Below are positions 22,549-33,946 of a stretch of DNA of 64,000 bases, piece by piece. Position numbers and translations under genes: made by a program. The stretch is taken from NCBI GenBank assembly GCA_006503535.1, contig QYRS01000001.1:1-64000 (forward strand). Direction: 5' to 3'. The first letter of the stretch is position 1, and each line of letters starts with the position of its first letter. The notes under the pieces are model-generated. The model ran no database searches and was not told the origin of the DNA. It saw only the letters and a program-made list of their open reading frames with translations. This stretch comes from Arthrinium phaeospermum (taxonomy: Eukaryota; Ascomycota; Sordariomycetes; Amphisphaeriales; Apiosporaceae).

Positions 22549-23165
22549 TCTCCAATCGCCAATATGATACACTGCATATTCCTCTGTCTGGCTCGTCTCT
22601 GGTTTGGTTACCCTTGCAGAACAGGTTGCAGGGTGTGTGCCGGACTGGAACCCTGGCACACCCTAAAACATGCCTTTCGATAGGACGACGTCGCTCCTGA
22701 CGGTTCGTGGCGCCTAATTGCCTGTGTGTGCGCCTGTGTTGGCTCGGGTAGGTCCGTCGAGCCACCGAGCTAAGACAGGGCCGTCATACCTGCCCTCCAG
22801 CCAAAGGAAACCCCGGGGAACCGCTGCTCAACCTGCTTCTGGCACCTGGTCCATAGCTCGGAAAGAAAGTACTTAATATGCATGCAGAGACATGCCGATG
22901 CTTTCCCATTTCGTACGAAAGCGCGAGAGTGAGAGGGAGAGAAAGCAATGTGCCAACTCAACCCAGCCCAACCCCCGACCCCTGACTGTCCGTCCAGTCC
23001 AGTCTCGCCATTGCTGCCCAGGCTTATTATTATTTTTCAGCCCGCTGCAAGTGCCATGGGGCAGGTATCCCCATGGTGAATCACACCGAAAGCAACAAAG
23101 ACGTCTGGACCGGAGAGCAAGGGCAGCCGGGCCGCCCCAAAAGCAACTGCAGGCTGGCCTCTCTA

Positions 23166-23173
23166 CCATATAA
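23166..23173 (+). promoter_or_regulatory. TATA-like box of Cys-rich paralog 3
   Basis: The motif CATATAAG stands about 95 bp before the ATG at 23266, a usual distance for a fungal core promoter. No other function for it is evident. Confidence 0.45.
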
Positions 23174-23265
23174 GCTCCGAAGATGCCAGGCTGCAAGCTG
23201 CCCACTTGTGCACAAGTTCCATGCTTATCAGAGCTTCGCCCCAACCACCGCCGCCCGCAACCAAG

Positions 23266-23979
23266 ATGTGCCACGGACACCCACACTACCACACATGCCA
23301 CCACACCTCGGTCAAATGGCTGTACTGTCCAGAGGCCATGTTCGACCTGGAGACGGGCTACGAGACGCCCTGCTCGAACCCCATCTACTCGACGCCGCAG
23401 CTGGCCTCCAGCGAATGCCCCCTCCAGAACTGCCTCTTCAAGCAGCTGAAGGGAGACCGTTGGACGTGCTGCCGGTGCGGCCACAACGCGAACAAGGAGG
23501 GCTGGTGCGTGGGCAAGATCAACCACCCCTTCGGCAGCTGGACGCCCAGGGGATTGGAGCCCCAGAGCTGGCAGACCTGTGGTCACGGCTACTGCAGCAA
23601 GTGCAACCGAGATTGTGAGAAGCATACAGACACACCACTCGTGCATGGCCCAGTTTCTGTCGGTTAGCTAACCAACATCACCCTCACAGTGTCTTCATCT
23701 AGAGCCGGCACCCCGATTGAGCAAGTCGGCGAGCAGCGGAAGGGAAAGAGCAGTCGCAAGTCCGGCTTCCACCACTCCCGAAGCTCGCACCCACATAGGC
23801 GCGGCACGGGTGGCGGCGGCGACTACTACCCCATGGTGGAGGAATACGTGCCTTCGCCCGTACCCAGCAGCTCCCGGATATCCAAGGCCCCGTCCCTCGA
23901 GCCCGGCAACGACGCGTCACAGAGGAAGTCCAAGTCCTCGACCGGCAAGAAGAAAGGGCCACGCCGTACCCATCACTAG
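23266..23979 (+). CDS. Cys/His-rich small protein, paralog 3 of 3
   Basis: Exon 1 (23266-23614) begins MCHGHPHYHTCHHTSVKWLYCPEAM. The 75 bp intron 23615-23689 (GTGAGA...CTCACAG) joins CNRD to LSSSRAGTP, and exon 2 ends at 23979, giving 212 aa. The core ETPC...ECPLQNCLFKQLKGDRWTCCRCG...GWC...CGHGYCSKC matches the genes at 16689 and 20879 position by position. A C-terminal tail of about 95 aa, absent from paralog 2, is basic and Ser/Arg/Lys-rich (KGKSSRKSGFHHSRSSH, ending KKKGPRRTHH) and could bind nucleic acid or direct nuclear import (inference). The protein has no signal peptide. Family unknown. The three copies share strand and gene-poor surroundings, which points to tandem duplication followed by strong divergence. 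Confidence 0.72.
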
Positions 23980-24043
23980 ATGCTGCCGGGGGGCCACTTG
24001 TTCCACCAGCCAGAGACGTCTGTCTGGCATGCAAGTGCAGGGA

Positions 24044-24046
<3 letters not shown>

Positions 24047-24074
<28 letters not shown>
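24047..24074. repeat. (GA)14 dinucleotide repeat
   Basis: An uninterrupted GA run lies about 70 bp after the stop codon of Cys-rich paralog 3, in non-coding DNA. Confidence 0.92.
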
Positions 24075-25370
24075 TCGATAGAGAGCGAGTACCTAACCTA
24101 CCAAAGCGCACGCCTGCCCACTCTAGCAGTAACCGACATGGTTGGAGCTGAGCGACAGGGGTTAGAGTCTAGTATATAGACACAGACAACTAGAAAGACG
24201 GGGAGGGCAAGCGAGTCATGAACCTGTCTGGGTGTCGCCGACCGAAATGTCGGATGCGACGGGCATGTGCAGGTCCAACAACTTGCTGTCCCTCCTCGTT
24301 GAACAACATTGACTTCCAACAAAGCCGTGTTTCTTTGCTTCGTGGTGACAGCAGGAGCACCAGCTGCAGCCGCAGCCGCAGTCGCAGCCCCGCGAGCAGC
24401 TGGGGTCGTGGTACCTGGGCACACAGCCGATGAAACTTGGCTGACACAAGATTTTTTCTTCTTCTTTCTTTCTTCAGCTGTCCACCACAGCTCTGGTGTT
24501 GCCGTTTGGTAAATAAGTAAGTAACCTCAGGTTGCAGTTGTTCCAAGCACAACAGCAGGCGAATGTGCTGTCCATGCTTTGCCGCGTGTGCAAACCATGT
24601 CTTGTGTGTCCCTGTGGATGGCGAGGCACGACGGCTGTACACTTGTGTCTGGACTTTGCAGTCATGAAGAATGGGGGTTGCCGTCCACAGATCTCGACGA
24701 GGGCGCGCCAGTAGCTGCAATCGGCCGTCCTGTATCTGCGACCTGTTGCTTGATTCGCCAAATGCCGAGCAATGATTTGCTGGTGAGGGGTCCTTGTCCC
24801 TGGCGGCCAATCAGTTCATGTCCTGACTGCTTGACTCTGCCCGATGCTCGGGCTCTCTTCCGACTGGTCGGCCGCAGGCAAGTCCGGAGATAGGCACCGG
24901 GAAGCAGGAACTACTGCAAATGTAAAGTAGGTAGACATGGAAAGACCTGCCGCATCCAATTGGGTACCTACAAGTAGAGTATGGCATGTCTATGCCACCT
25001 CTGTGGTTGGCCAACCGGGTCGTGAAGGGTTGAGGGCAGCCAGCAGTTTCCCGACCGTCGGGCCTGTGATGTGGGCCGGACTGCCCGTCAAGGTCCAGGC
25101 TCAGTCTCGGTTAGCAGAGGTCAGAAAGAGGCTTGCCGATTGATAGCTAGCCGATTCGCATCTTGTGTTGTGTTGTGCTGTGTGTGTATCGTAATGGTGA
25201 CTGGGTGCTTGATTGGCTGGTGATCTGTAGGTTATCATACGTCTCGCCTCGTCAGAACCACATATGAACAATGGGTGCGCCTGTGGCATTGGGCAGCGAT
25301 ACGGCGAATGCGCTCGACGTGACGGAGCGAAGGTTGGTTTGATTGAAGCATCAGCTGCACGCCTGAAGCG

Positions 25371-25411
25371 AATGCCAATGCCAATGCCAAATGCCAATGC
25401 CAATGCAAATG
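25371..25411. repeat. GCCAAT hexamer array (CCAAT boxes)
   Basis: Five ATGCCA/CCAAT units in 41 bp create repeated CCAAT pentamers, the recognition core of the fungal HAP/CBC complex. No gene start lies close by, so a regulatory role is speculative. It may simply be a microsatellite. Confidence 0.6.
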
Positions 25412-28400
25412 CAGCAATCACAACGGCAGCCAGCCCAATTCAAATACGGGCATTCTCAAACTTTGGCCGAGGCGCGTTTGTTTGCCTTGGCTTGCCAATG
25501 GCGAGACGGCAAAAACACGCCAGTGCATCCCTCGTGGATCCTTCAGGGCGGACAGACGAACTTTCACCAGAATAGAACAGAAACGTGGACTGAACCTTCT
25601 TTTCTCACGTGGCGTCTTACACACCACCTTTCGATGATCTGATACTATTCCTAGTCGTATCACATCCCCATTGGTTTCTCAGCTGGCGATTGGTCAATCC
25701 CTTTGCACATTTCTCTCCTTGTCCACGATGGGACGAGAAGATAAAACGCATGGCAGTCTTTTGGTGGGAATCTGCGAGGTGCTGAATCTGCTGATGCGGT
25801 TGGCGGTTGTCAGCACCATTCCACATACTGCTTGCTATCTGCCGCATCGACTGAATAAGGAAACTTCAAGGTCGATACGACTGCAGCTTCCCAGCACCCT
25901 GCCACGCGGCCAGCGCCTAGCTTTGTTGATCCTGGCCGGCCACGAGTCCATGACTTGCATTCATTGCCTGCCCCTTCTCTCTTTTCCCACTCTTTATCGT
26001 CATAGGGTTGTTTCTGCTCGCCGCCATTTGTTTGGTATGACGAAATGGGAGCCATGGCAATCTACGGTGAGGTCCGAAACGCTTGCAACGTCGATCTCAA
26101 CAACAAGTTCCATGGCCGCAATGTCGACATTCGAGCCTAGAGCCCGTTGCATTTGGGCAGCCAGGGCTACTGGCCAGGGGACCAGGGGACACACCAAAAC
26201 GATCGAAGAGTGGTCATTCGTCACTCGGTCGCTGTTTTGGGGGAGGCACAGAAAACCCGACTAGAGCAGGGGACAAAAGGTGGGAATCCCGTCAGACCAC
26301 ATGGCAAATCCCACGCTAAAGCAAACGAACAGTGGAGTAGGCTGCTGGAGCTGGGACCTTCCATGGCCATGCATGGACGGAAGAAAGAAAGAAAAAAGTA
26401 TTGTTGCAGCAGCAGCATTCTTCTCGGCGCCGTATTGTGTGATAACAGGCAAGACCCCAGCTCACCAACCCAGGTAATGTTTCTACTCTAGCTGCATTCA
26501 GGACTAGAAAGCAGTCAAAGAGGCAACAGGCGGCAAAAAGTTCAGGTACTAGCACAGGTACAGGTACAGGTACGGCGAGCAACGAAATGATTTCCGATGA
26601 ATCCAATTAAACGTCGTGAACGCCTGCTTCAAAAGGAGATGACACCGTTTTAACTCAAATTTCGGGCGGGCGTGGGCTTCCATGCTATCGCGGCGGGCTA
26701 CTATTAATAAAGTCAAGCTCGAAGCTCAAACAGGTCTTGCAAGTTGCCAACCCCATCCACTACCGGACAGAGCGATGAGGAGGAGGCAGGAAGAGAAGCA
26801 GGTAGATTGCAGCAACCCACCCTTTTTGCCCTGGGACCCATGGTGTGTGGTCTGACGAGTCTGGTAGGGGAGATGGGCATCTGTAAGCGCATGGAGGAGA
26901 TCTGGACTTCTGTCTGGACTAACAGGTAGGAATTCGAACTCGCTTATTCGAGGGCGGGGGAGAGGAAGAGAAGAGGAGACGTCGGTGGTCCAATGACAAA
27001 TTTGGCCCCAGGTCTCGAGGGCATCCATCGGGTCCTCCTTTTTCAGGAGACTGCGAAGTTCTACGACTGGGTCCTCCTGCTTCTACCGTACAGTGCATAC
27101 TGTCGTCTTTGTCGTCCTCAGATTTGCCAGTGGGCTCCTGCGAACTAGCCAATCCTTCCCCATTCCCATCCCAGTGCGCGCATCCGTTCTCCTATCAGTG
27201 CAAGTGGCGATCACTCGAGTACCTGTACATACATCAAATGCTGCTGCTGCGTTGTTGCTGCTTGTCGTTGCTGCCAAGCTGCATCAGCTGTAGCGATAAA
27301 AAGAAAGATGCGTTAGGGGGGAAGTTGACGGCACAGTCTTGGAGTACAGTAGCTGCATCTTCTGCGGCATACTTGACTGCACATGCGAAACCGCCAGTGG
27401 ATTCAAAAAACGGGAAAAGAAAAAGTAAACAGATAAAAAAAATCACACAAAAGCAGCAATCAATCTCGGCGGATTGCAATGGATACGTTCTCTGAGATAG
27501 ATCCGAAGCATCCATTGAAAATTCTCTCCGAGAGGAGGAGGAGAGGTCGGAGGAGTCGAGAAGGATCGCATGATTAAATTGAAATCGCGACGCTTTGATG
27601 TCTGATGAGGTCCCAAAAGCGAAGGTCCTTTGGTCCTCCTCAACTGAGGCAGGAAGGCAGGAAGGCGGGAGAGGAAGGTGCCCGCCCGTAGGGAGCAGAC
27701 TACTGAGCAGATGCGCCAAAATACACCGAAAACGCCCTAGCAAGCCAGCCCACTAGGCACTGTAGGTACCGCCTAGCACTGATTGGAAGGCTTAAAGCTG
27801 CCCTACTATTCCCCTAGTTCCCTACATGCAGCAGCAGTTGCATGTACTAATAGTGGTTATTCCCTACTACTACTGGCTCCCCTCCCTAAGCGAACCCTTG
27901 CTCCCCAATGAGGATCGTCGAACTCAGGCGCCCGACTAGGCCTGCCCATCTCTTCCTTTCCCTTTTTTTCCCACCTGCCACCACCCTTCCCCCTTCGCCC
28001 AACGAAAATTATTCGCTGATTGTCGTCGACCTGTTTTCTGTCAACCACGTTGCTGACCTGCATACGCATACGTGCACGTTGCATTCTGCTCGATCTCCGC
28101 CGTGGTCGAAAGCACGCGCTGATCTCTCGGTGGTCGGGGAACCAAACCAACAGCGGTCCAAAGGAAACACACCCAAACAAAAAAAAAGACCCATTCCCTG
28201 ATAATTGAAGGGAGCTGGCACAGACGACCCAACCCACATCAAACCCGACGCTACCAGCGCTATAGCCAGGGAAATACTGGACACGATCACGCTCCCGGAC
28301 ACACCCTGCAACCTGATCTCTCTTTCGCTCGTCTCGGTCTCCTCTCTCTCTGTTGCCACTGTGACTGTCCCCCGTTTGTCCACAATCAGGTCCACTGCCC

Positions 28401-28790
28401 TCCCCTCCTGCCCCCCGTCTAGCCGTCCTGCCATCTATCTGCCTTGCCCGCAACAGCAGCAAGCCAAAGCCAGCAACTTCCGTCTTCATCGCCCGCGCGC
28501 CCTTCCGCACATTCGATTCGCATCGCCCTTCGCCCTTCGACTTCCCTTCGCTACCAGATACCGAGCAGGAGAACGACGCGATCCGGCGCTACTGCAACGT
28601 CAATTACTCGTGCCCGCTTTAAGACACCAGGAAGTTTATTATCCTCGATTCCCACCTTTGTGACAGCATACTTGATACCAACCCAGCACCCGTCGTCACC
28701 AAGTCACCAGCCAGTCTCCCAGTACAGTACTGCCTGCTGCCCAGTACCACTACTTCACGCACAATACCCACCAGCAAAACCCATCCGAAA

Positions 28791-29511
28791 ATGCCTACCT
28801 CTCTCGAGTCCTCTCGCCCCATCATGGCGCCGTCGGTATGTTATGGATTCTGACTCAATAACACACTTGTTTAGTTTCCCCGTTCCCATTCCATCCCATC
28901 CGAAACTGCCCAAATACGCACAACTTCCTCTGCATACTACTACTACCCTAGCCTTCCCTCCAACTGTTGATCAGGTCATATCTTGTCCTTCTCATCATCT
29001 ATTCCTACCCTACTACTACCTCTGCGTCATATACCCCCCTTGACTACCTATACCTACATCTCGTAAAAATCATCTACACCGCAGCAGCTTGGCTCTCTAC
29101 CTGCCAGAAGAAACGAACAAGTTGGAAAAGACTGCCCGGCTAACCTCGCCTCTTTTCCTTATGTCGAAACAGGTCAACTCGACACCCCGCACCTCGGTTC
29201 GCTTCAGCCAGTACAGCATGCAGGCCCCCTCGGTCGCCGCAACGATGCAGACGACAGACAGCGCCCAGGCCGAGATCCAGGAGATCGGGACGGGCCTCGA
29301 CCGCATGGAAAACAAGGCCCTCTCGCAGCAGCGCGTTGAGCTCTCGGAAGAGAAGACGGCCAACATGTCCAAGCTGGCCCTCGGAGCCAAGCTCGAGCGC
29401 GCCCTCGACCGTCGCATGTCCAGCCAAGACGCCGTCATGCGGCCCCGTCGTCCCACCAAGTCGGGCGTCATGAACGAGAAGACGGCCGGCCAGGTTGAGA
29501 CCAAGGCTTAG
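28791..29511 (+). CDS. Small Gln/Ser/Met-rich protein of unknown function
   Basis: Exon 1 (28791-28835) encodes MPTSLESSRPIMAPS. The intron 28836-29172 (GTATGT...GAAACAG, 337 bp) leads into exon 2 (29173-29511), beginning VNSTPRTSVRFSQYSMQAPS, for 127 aa in all. The second half is predicted helical and charged (DRMENKALSQQRVELSEEKTA, LGAKLERALDRRM) and ends in a basic, disordered tail (RPRRPTKSGVMNEK). There is no signal peptide or membrane segment. Strong C/G-ending codons and a long CT-rich leader suggest a well-expressed gene. I do not recognise the family. The start was chosen because the CCGAAAATG context and the splice junction keep one frame. Extending the exon-2 frame backward instead gives the in-frame ATG at 29161, which lies inside the intron. 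Confidence 0.65.
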
Positions 29512-31466
29512 AGGAAAGAGACCGCCCGAGGAGAAATGTGCGACATATATATTGAAGCGGGGGCCCCCGATACGACCATATCGGCTTGTCTGTGTATGAG
29601 AATTAAGAACGGGCTGCGCAACCATGCCGGCCCCGCCCTCGAGAAGATAACATGATCTTAAGCTCGGGCGTTTGGGGAAGGACGACGCTCGCTGTCACGT
29701 CCGCAAATCACCATGTTTGTGCGCGCGACAAGAGCTGCACGAAAGTTTGGGAGGGGAACCCTGCATCACTTGTTTTGTTTTTACCCTCTTAAGTTGGCTT
29801 TTTGCTTTTTTTTTCTTTAGTTCCACAACGGCGTTTGATACCTAGCATGACATGGGCATGGAGCGTGAGAGAGAAGGAGAGAGGAGAGAGAGAGAGAGAG
29901 ACCTGGCGAACCCAGGAGGAAGATGAAGGAAAGGAACGAGGACGACAACGACGCTTAGCCGACTTGACGATGATGTCCAGCTATTCGTCTCGCAGGCCCC
30001 GGTTCGCGATCTTGCCGGCAAGGCTCATGGCCCCCGACACCAATTGGCATATATTGAGGTTGGAAGCGGCACGGTGAAGCCTGCCACGCTCGCGGAGTTC
30101 GACCCGGACAACAAATGAGCATGCTCAGCTTGCCATGTCGAGTTCCACATACGCCCGAGTCAGTGTTGCGAAGAGAGGATGGGCCCACCATAATGATGAC
30201 TGTCGTGGGGTCGAGGTCTAACAACGGGTCTCGGTAGATGGACGGATTGACGAACGGGCCAGCCAATAGTGTTCAAACGGCTTGGTGGCCCTTATTACAG
30301 CCTGCATCAGAGGTCTCAGTTGCGGTTACTGCAAGTTCGGGAATACCGTTCTCCCTGCAGCACAAAGAAAGGACTCAGCATGTACTCTACAAATACAATT
30401 TCCGGCATATATTGACTGAACTCTTGAGACACTTTACATATCTTAACTGGCCGATGTCTTGCCTCGTGATTTGCCATGTCGGCAGCAGTGCTTATTGCCG
30501 TAAGTAATGGGGATGATTGATCCTGAGCGAAGCAGACGGTCGTTATCCACGGTACATGTTTGCTGATGAGTGCGGCCTTGTCGTTATGAAGTATTAAGCT
30601 AGTGATTGCTGACTGGGATCATGACATGGAGTTTATAAAACGTTCGCCCATACGAACGAGCATCTCGGTCGGTCGGAGAGAAAACGAAAGGGGGAAGAAG
30701 GGAATATTGGGTGGGACCGACGGGGCTCAATACGGGGCCGACGAGAGCGGCGCGGGCTCGACCACAGACGTGTGAACTCCATCGTGTGTCTGGCCGGTGG
30801 CGATGGGTCCTCGACTGGGAGAGCACTCTCCACCAACTAACTGTCTTGCGATTATCATTGTCACTACCATTACCATCATGATGCTCGCGGAAAGGGTGAA
30901 CAAGCATCTCCTGTGATAGGTACATATCATGACATATTAAGACTGGCTTGCGACTTTCCAGATGGTCACAATTAGGCCAGGCTCCTCCCGGAAGTACACA
31001 TACGACAAGTTTAGACAAATGCGGGGACCAGATCAAGCAATGTGTGGACGAAAGAGTTGAATTCAATGCACCAGGGCTGCGAAATATAATGATATCCAGG
31101 TGAATCCGGAACGCCGTAAGTCTGCTGTTTCAAAGTAGCAGCCATTAAAACCACCTCCCTATAATCGAACATGACCCCTGTGTACCAAAGCCAAGAGTGA
31201 TGGTTCATTAGCTGGTTTGGGGTTTCTCCTATCTCTTGTCTTTCTCTTCTCTCTCGGATGAGAAACAGCTTCGGGGGCAACAAAGCCGAGGAGTGCGCCG
31301 GTATATCAAATCTGTAGACAGGACGCAGACTCTCTAAACCCGTTCCCGTGTTCTTCTTGACCATCACTGTCCTCTGACCTCGGCTTTCCCCTGCCCGTCT
31401 TCGTTTCCGTCTTTACAAGACTGCTTCCAATGTCGGCTTGTTTTCTCGCTATCGCGTAAGTGGTCC
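29512..31466. other. Intergenic region
   Basis: This 1.95 kb stretch between convergent genes contains poly-T at 29806-29818, a GA-rich run at about 29880-29901 and only short, unsupported ORFs. I see no gene in it. Confidence 0.5.
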
Positions 31467-32117
31467 TCAAGCCTTCTCGCCGGCGACCTTGGCCGCCTCC
31501 TCCTGCCTGTTCTTCTTGTCGAGCCGGGCGGCGATGTCCTGCTGCAGCGCGAGCAGCTCCTGCTCCTCGCCCTCCATCTCGAGCCCGTGGCCGACCCACT
31601 CGTGGGCCTCGTCGAGGCGGCCCATCTCGAGCAGGCACTTGCCGCGCCGCCACCAGGCCTTGGCGTTGCCGGCGCGCTTGGCCTCGACCGAGGCCTCGGC
31701 GTCGACGGCGCCCTCGGCCCAGCTCTGCAGCGCCATGTGCGCCTGCGCCCGGTTCGCGAACAGCTGCGAGACTTCTTCTCTAACCAGGCCCTGCGGCTCC
31801 CACAGGGGGCGGCCCAGCGCCATGGCGATGCCCAGCTGGTACATCTTCACGGCCTCGGCGTGCTTGCCCTTGCGGTACAGGTCGTTGCCGCTGTCCTTGA
31901 GCTTGGTGATCTGGGCGCTCCGCTTCGGGTTCACGGGGATCGGCGGCGGGGGGATCTGCGGGGACACCTCGAGCGAGAGGATGCTGCGGTGCAGGTTGTT
32001 GAGGGCGAGCAGCTCGGCCTGCAGGGCCTTGGAGGCGTTGGCGGGGGCCAGGACGGCCTTGGTCTGCGGGTCCAGGTCCAGCGGGAGCAGGTCGAAGTAC
32101 TCTTCGGTCGCGGCCAT
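31467..32117 (-). CDS. SEC72: Sec72, TPR subunit of the ER post-translational translocon (Sec62/63 complex)
   Basis: A single-exon ORF of 216 aa starting MAATEEYFDLLPLDLDPQTK. The N-terminal part is the Sec72-type lead-in (NLHRSILSLEVSPQIPPPP), followed by TPR repeats from about residue 75: KLKDSGNDLYRKGKHAEAVK, a long middle TPR with VSQLFANRAQAHMALQSW, and AKAWWRRGKCLLEMGRLDEA. A charged C-terminal helix closes the protein (LDKKNRQEEAAKVAGEKA). In yeasts Sec72 sits on the cytosolic side with Sec71 and binds Hsp70 chaperones delivering precursor proteins to Sec61 and Sec63. Fungal Sec72 proteins are close to this length. The family assignment rests on the overall pattern and the FANRAQAHMAL and WWRRG motifs. 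The start was chosen as the first ATG in frame. Confidence 0.85.
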   Translation of the reverse strand: MAATEEYFDLLPLDLDPQTKAVLAPANASKALQAELLALNNLHRSILSLEVSPQIPPPPIPVNPKRSAQITKLKDSGNDLYRKGKHAEAVKMYQLGIAMALGRPLWEPQGLVREEVSQLFANRAQAHMALQSWAEGAVDAEASVEAKRAGNAKAWWRRGKCLLEMGRLDEAHEWVGHGLEMEGEEQELLALQQDIAARLDKKNRQEEAAKVAGEKA

Positions 32118-33208
32118 CGTGTCGGTGGGCGTTTGTGTGTGTTTGTGAATGTGTGGTTTTGTTTGGCGGGCAAGGCTGTTGCGATGCAGTGAGTGCAAGG
32201 GTGGTGGCTCGACTTTCGTCAAGTGGAGTGTAGGGTTGCTCTTGTCGTTCTTGACGGTTTGGCGGATTTCAGTAGTGAGCTCGTGCCGTTGGTACAAGAA
32301 ATTACAGCGCCGAAATATTGGAAGAATGATGGAACCTTTTAGCAAAGGTACGGATGCCTGGAGGAGAGAGTGGAAGGGTTCCTCGATTCGTTGCGAGAGA
32401 GCGATTGCGGATCGCAGATGACAAGATACCAGCCCGGTTGAATGGTTCAATGTTAAGGACACCTAAGAATTCAATACAGGGAAGGCCCCACATCCAGACT
32501 TTCGGCGCGCCCCCGCGGCTGATAACGATAACGACTACCAGCGCGCTTGGTTCTAATTTGGGATGAAATACACCCCACACTATCCGCCACAAGCGATGCC
32601 CTTAGATCACTCTATTTCGAACTCGCGCAAGCAGACTCCACTTTGTATCCCCTTGATGGTGATAGTGCTGCTTTTGGTATAAGTACTTCAGGTATTCTGT
32701 TATACAACGGAATAAACATTATGTTAATAGCACCAAGTGACCGTGCGGCATAATCTGGCGGGAGCAGCGCTCTCGCCATCAAGGGGATAGGCTGTCGATT
32801 CATATATTCTACTGGCCTGGTAGCACGGCTCCAAACTTGGTCGTCTTCCACAAGCAAGTTCTCCTATTATACGTGTGTATGTTATTTACCTATCTATATC
32901 TTGGTTGAGTCCTCTCTAAAGCACCTGCAAAAATCCATGTTTCAATGAAATCTCCACGTTCCGAACATGCAAGGAAGGCGACACCATCACAAATTGTCTT
33001 GCTTCATCTCTTATCAAAGATATTCTCTTGAACATCAGTCAACACATCCGGTCAGTGTCTGTGAATACGGCCGCGGAAGTCCTCGTTCTGCCTTGCCTTT
33101 GCCTCAGTGACCCTGATCGACGTTGCGCTCACCCATTGCTTTGCTTCCGTCCTCGTTGCTGCTGTGGGAGAACGTCTCTCCTACGCCTTAGTATTTAGTA
33201 CCGATGGA
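32118..33208. other. Intergenic region with an inverted-repeat element
   Basis: This region contains the promoter of SEC72 at its left end and the inverted repeat at 32646-32789. No credible gene is seen in it. Confidence 0.5.
32646..32789. repeat. Imperfect inverted repeat, 26 bp arms
   Basis: The arm at 32646-32671 (TATCCCCTTGATGGTGATAG...) is the reverse complement of 32764-32789 (...CGCCATCAAGGGGATA) with 3 mismatches in 26. A 92 bp AT-rich centre separates them. This could be a small MITE-like remnant or a hairpin-forming transcript. No coding content is seen. Confidence 0.75.
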
Positions 33209-33946
33209 TCAGCCAGCTCGGGTGTTGCGTTGCGAAGACTCAAGGGTAGGTGTAATTCCAAGCTCACTAAGCGCCCGCAGAGGAAATTCCTCAATCGGCC
33301 ACCCATCGTATTCTATCCCCCCAAGCTCATACAATAGCTTGAGCGCCGCACGATCTGTAGGCTGAACTCGGGCCATGCCCCAATGACGATGATAGTTCAT
33401 TATCGATTTGGGGTTCTCCTGGCCCAAAAGAAGGGTTGCATCCACTTCGGGTCTTCCACCATTCCAACCATACGGAGCAAACTCGTGACGGAGACCAAAT
33501 GCATGACCCAGCTCATGTGAAAGATATGCAGGCATTGCATGTCTATGAAGTGAATCAAGGGCGCGTGGGTAGACTTTGATGATGGGCCTCCCTCCCGGTG
33601 GGAAAGCGAGGGCTAGTCTGTTGCCTCCAGGTTTGTCAATGTACCGGATCATGACATTGGCTTCGTCGAAATTTTCCACACCCTTGAGCCCCAATTTCAT
33701 GTCATGCCCCCATTGCTCTATTGCGGTATCTAGTGATTGCTGAACATAGTCGAGATCGTCAGACGGGAAGGATTTGGCGTCAACCCATGTCTTGAGTACA
33801 CTTCCTGGTACCCAGATGCGTACAACCCCCCTTGGCCAATCTCGATGGCCGAAGAGGAGCAGGATCTGGCAGATCCTTCGTTGCAAGGGACATTGCTGCC
33901 TGCAGCCGTGATGATTCCGGTACACGGTGATGATTGTAAGGTGCAT
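33209..33946 (-). CDS. Astacin-like zinc metalloprotease (N-terminus unresolved)
   Basis: The ORF contains HELGHAFGLRHE (residues 144-155 of this reading), which has the zinc ligands and catalytic Glu of HExxHxxGxxH zincins and the trailing Glu typical of astacins. It is followed about 30 residues later by the Met-turn SIMNYH. The segment RDWPRGVVRIWVPG resembles the start of the mature astacin fold. These enzymes cut peptide bonds using zinc and a bound water. The first 30 residues read from the ATG at 33946 do not look like a natural start. The true N-terminus is probably joined by an intron or frame change near 33830-33900 to an upstream frame (33946-34605). No signal peptide is evident in either reading, which is unusual because most astacins are secreted. 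The product ends RNTRAG at 33209. Confidence 0.75.
   Translation of the reverse strand: MHLTIITVYRNHHGCRQQCPLQRRICQILLLFGHRDWPRGVVRIWVPGSVLKTWVDAKSFPSDDLDYVQQSLDTAIEQWGHDMKLGLKGVENFDEANVMIRYIDKPGGNRLALAFPPGGRPIIKVYPRALDSLHRHAMPAYLSHELGHAFGLRHEFAPYGWNGGRPEVDATLLLGQENPKSIMNYHRHWGMARVQPTDRAALKLLYELGGIEYDGWPIEEFPLRALSELGITPTLESSQRNTRAG

Larger units (their letters stand above)
21287..23265. other. Gene-poor region between Cys-rich paralogs 2 and 3
   Basis: No gene is seen in these 2 kb. They contain a (GCA)n run at 21958-21980 and a 19-base poly-C run at 22530-22548. The last 100 bp contain the TATA-like promoter element of paralog 3. Confidence 0.5.
23980..28790. other. Gene-poor region, right part
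   Basis: No credible gene is seen in these 4.8 kb on either strand. Notable patches are (GA)14 at 24047-24074 and GCCAAT hexamers at 25371-25411. A CT-rich leader covers about 28300-28790 upstream of the next gene and is typical of fungal 5' UTRs and promoters. Confidence 0.5.

Noticed and set aside
31587..32192. 201-codon plus-strand open frame over SEC72
   Set aside because: Antisense shadow of SEC72 with low-complexity Leu/Val/Gly composition and no domain.
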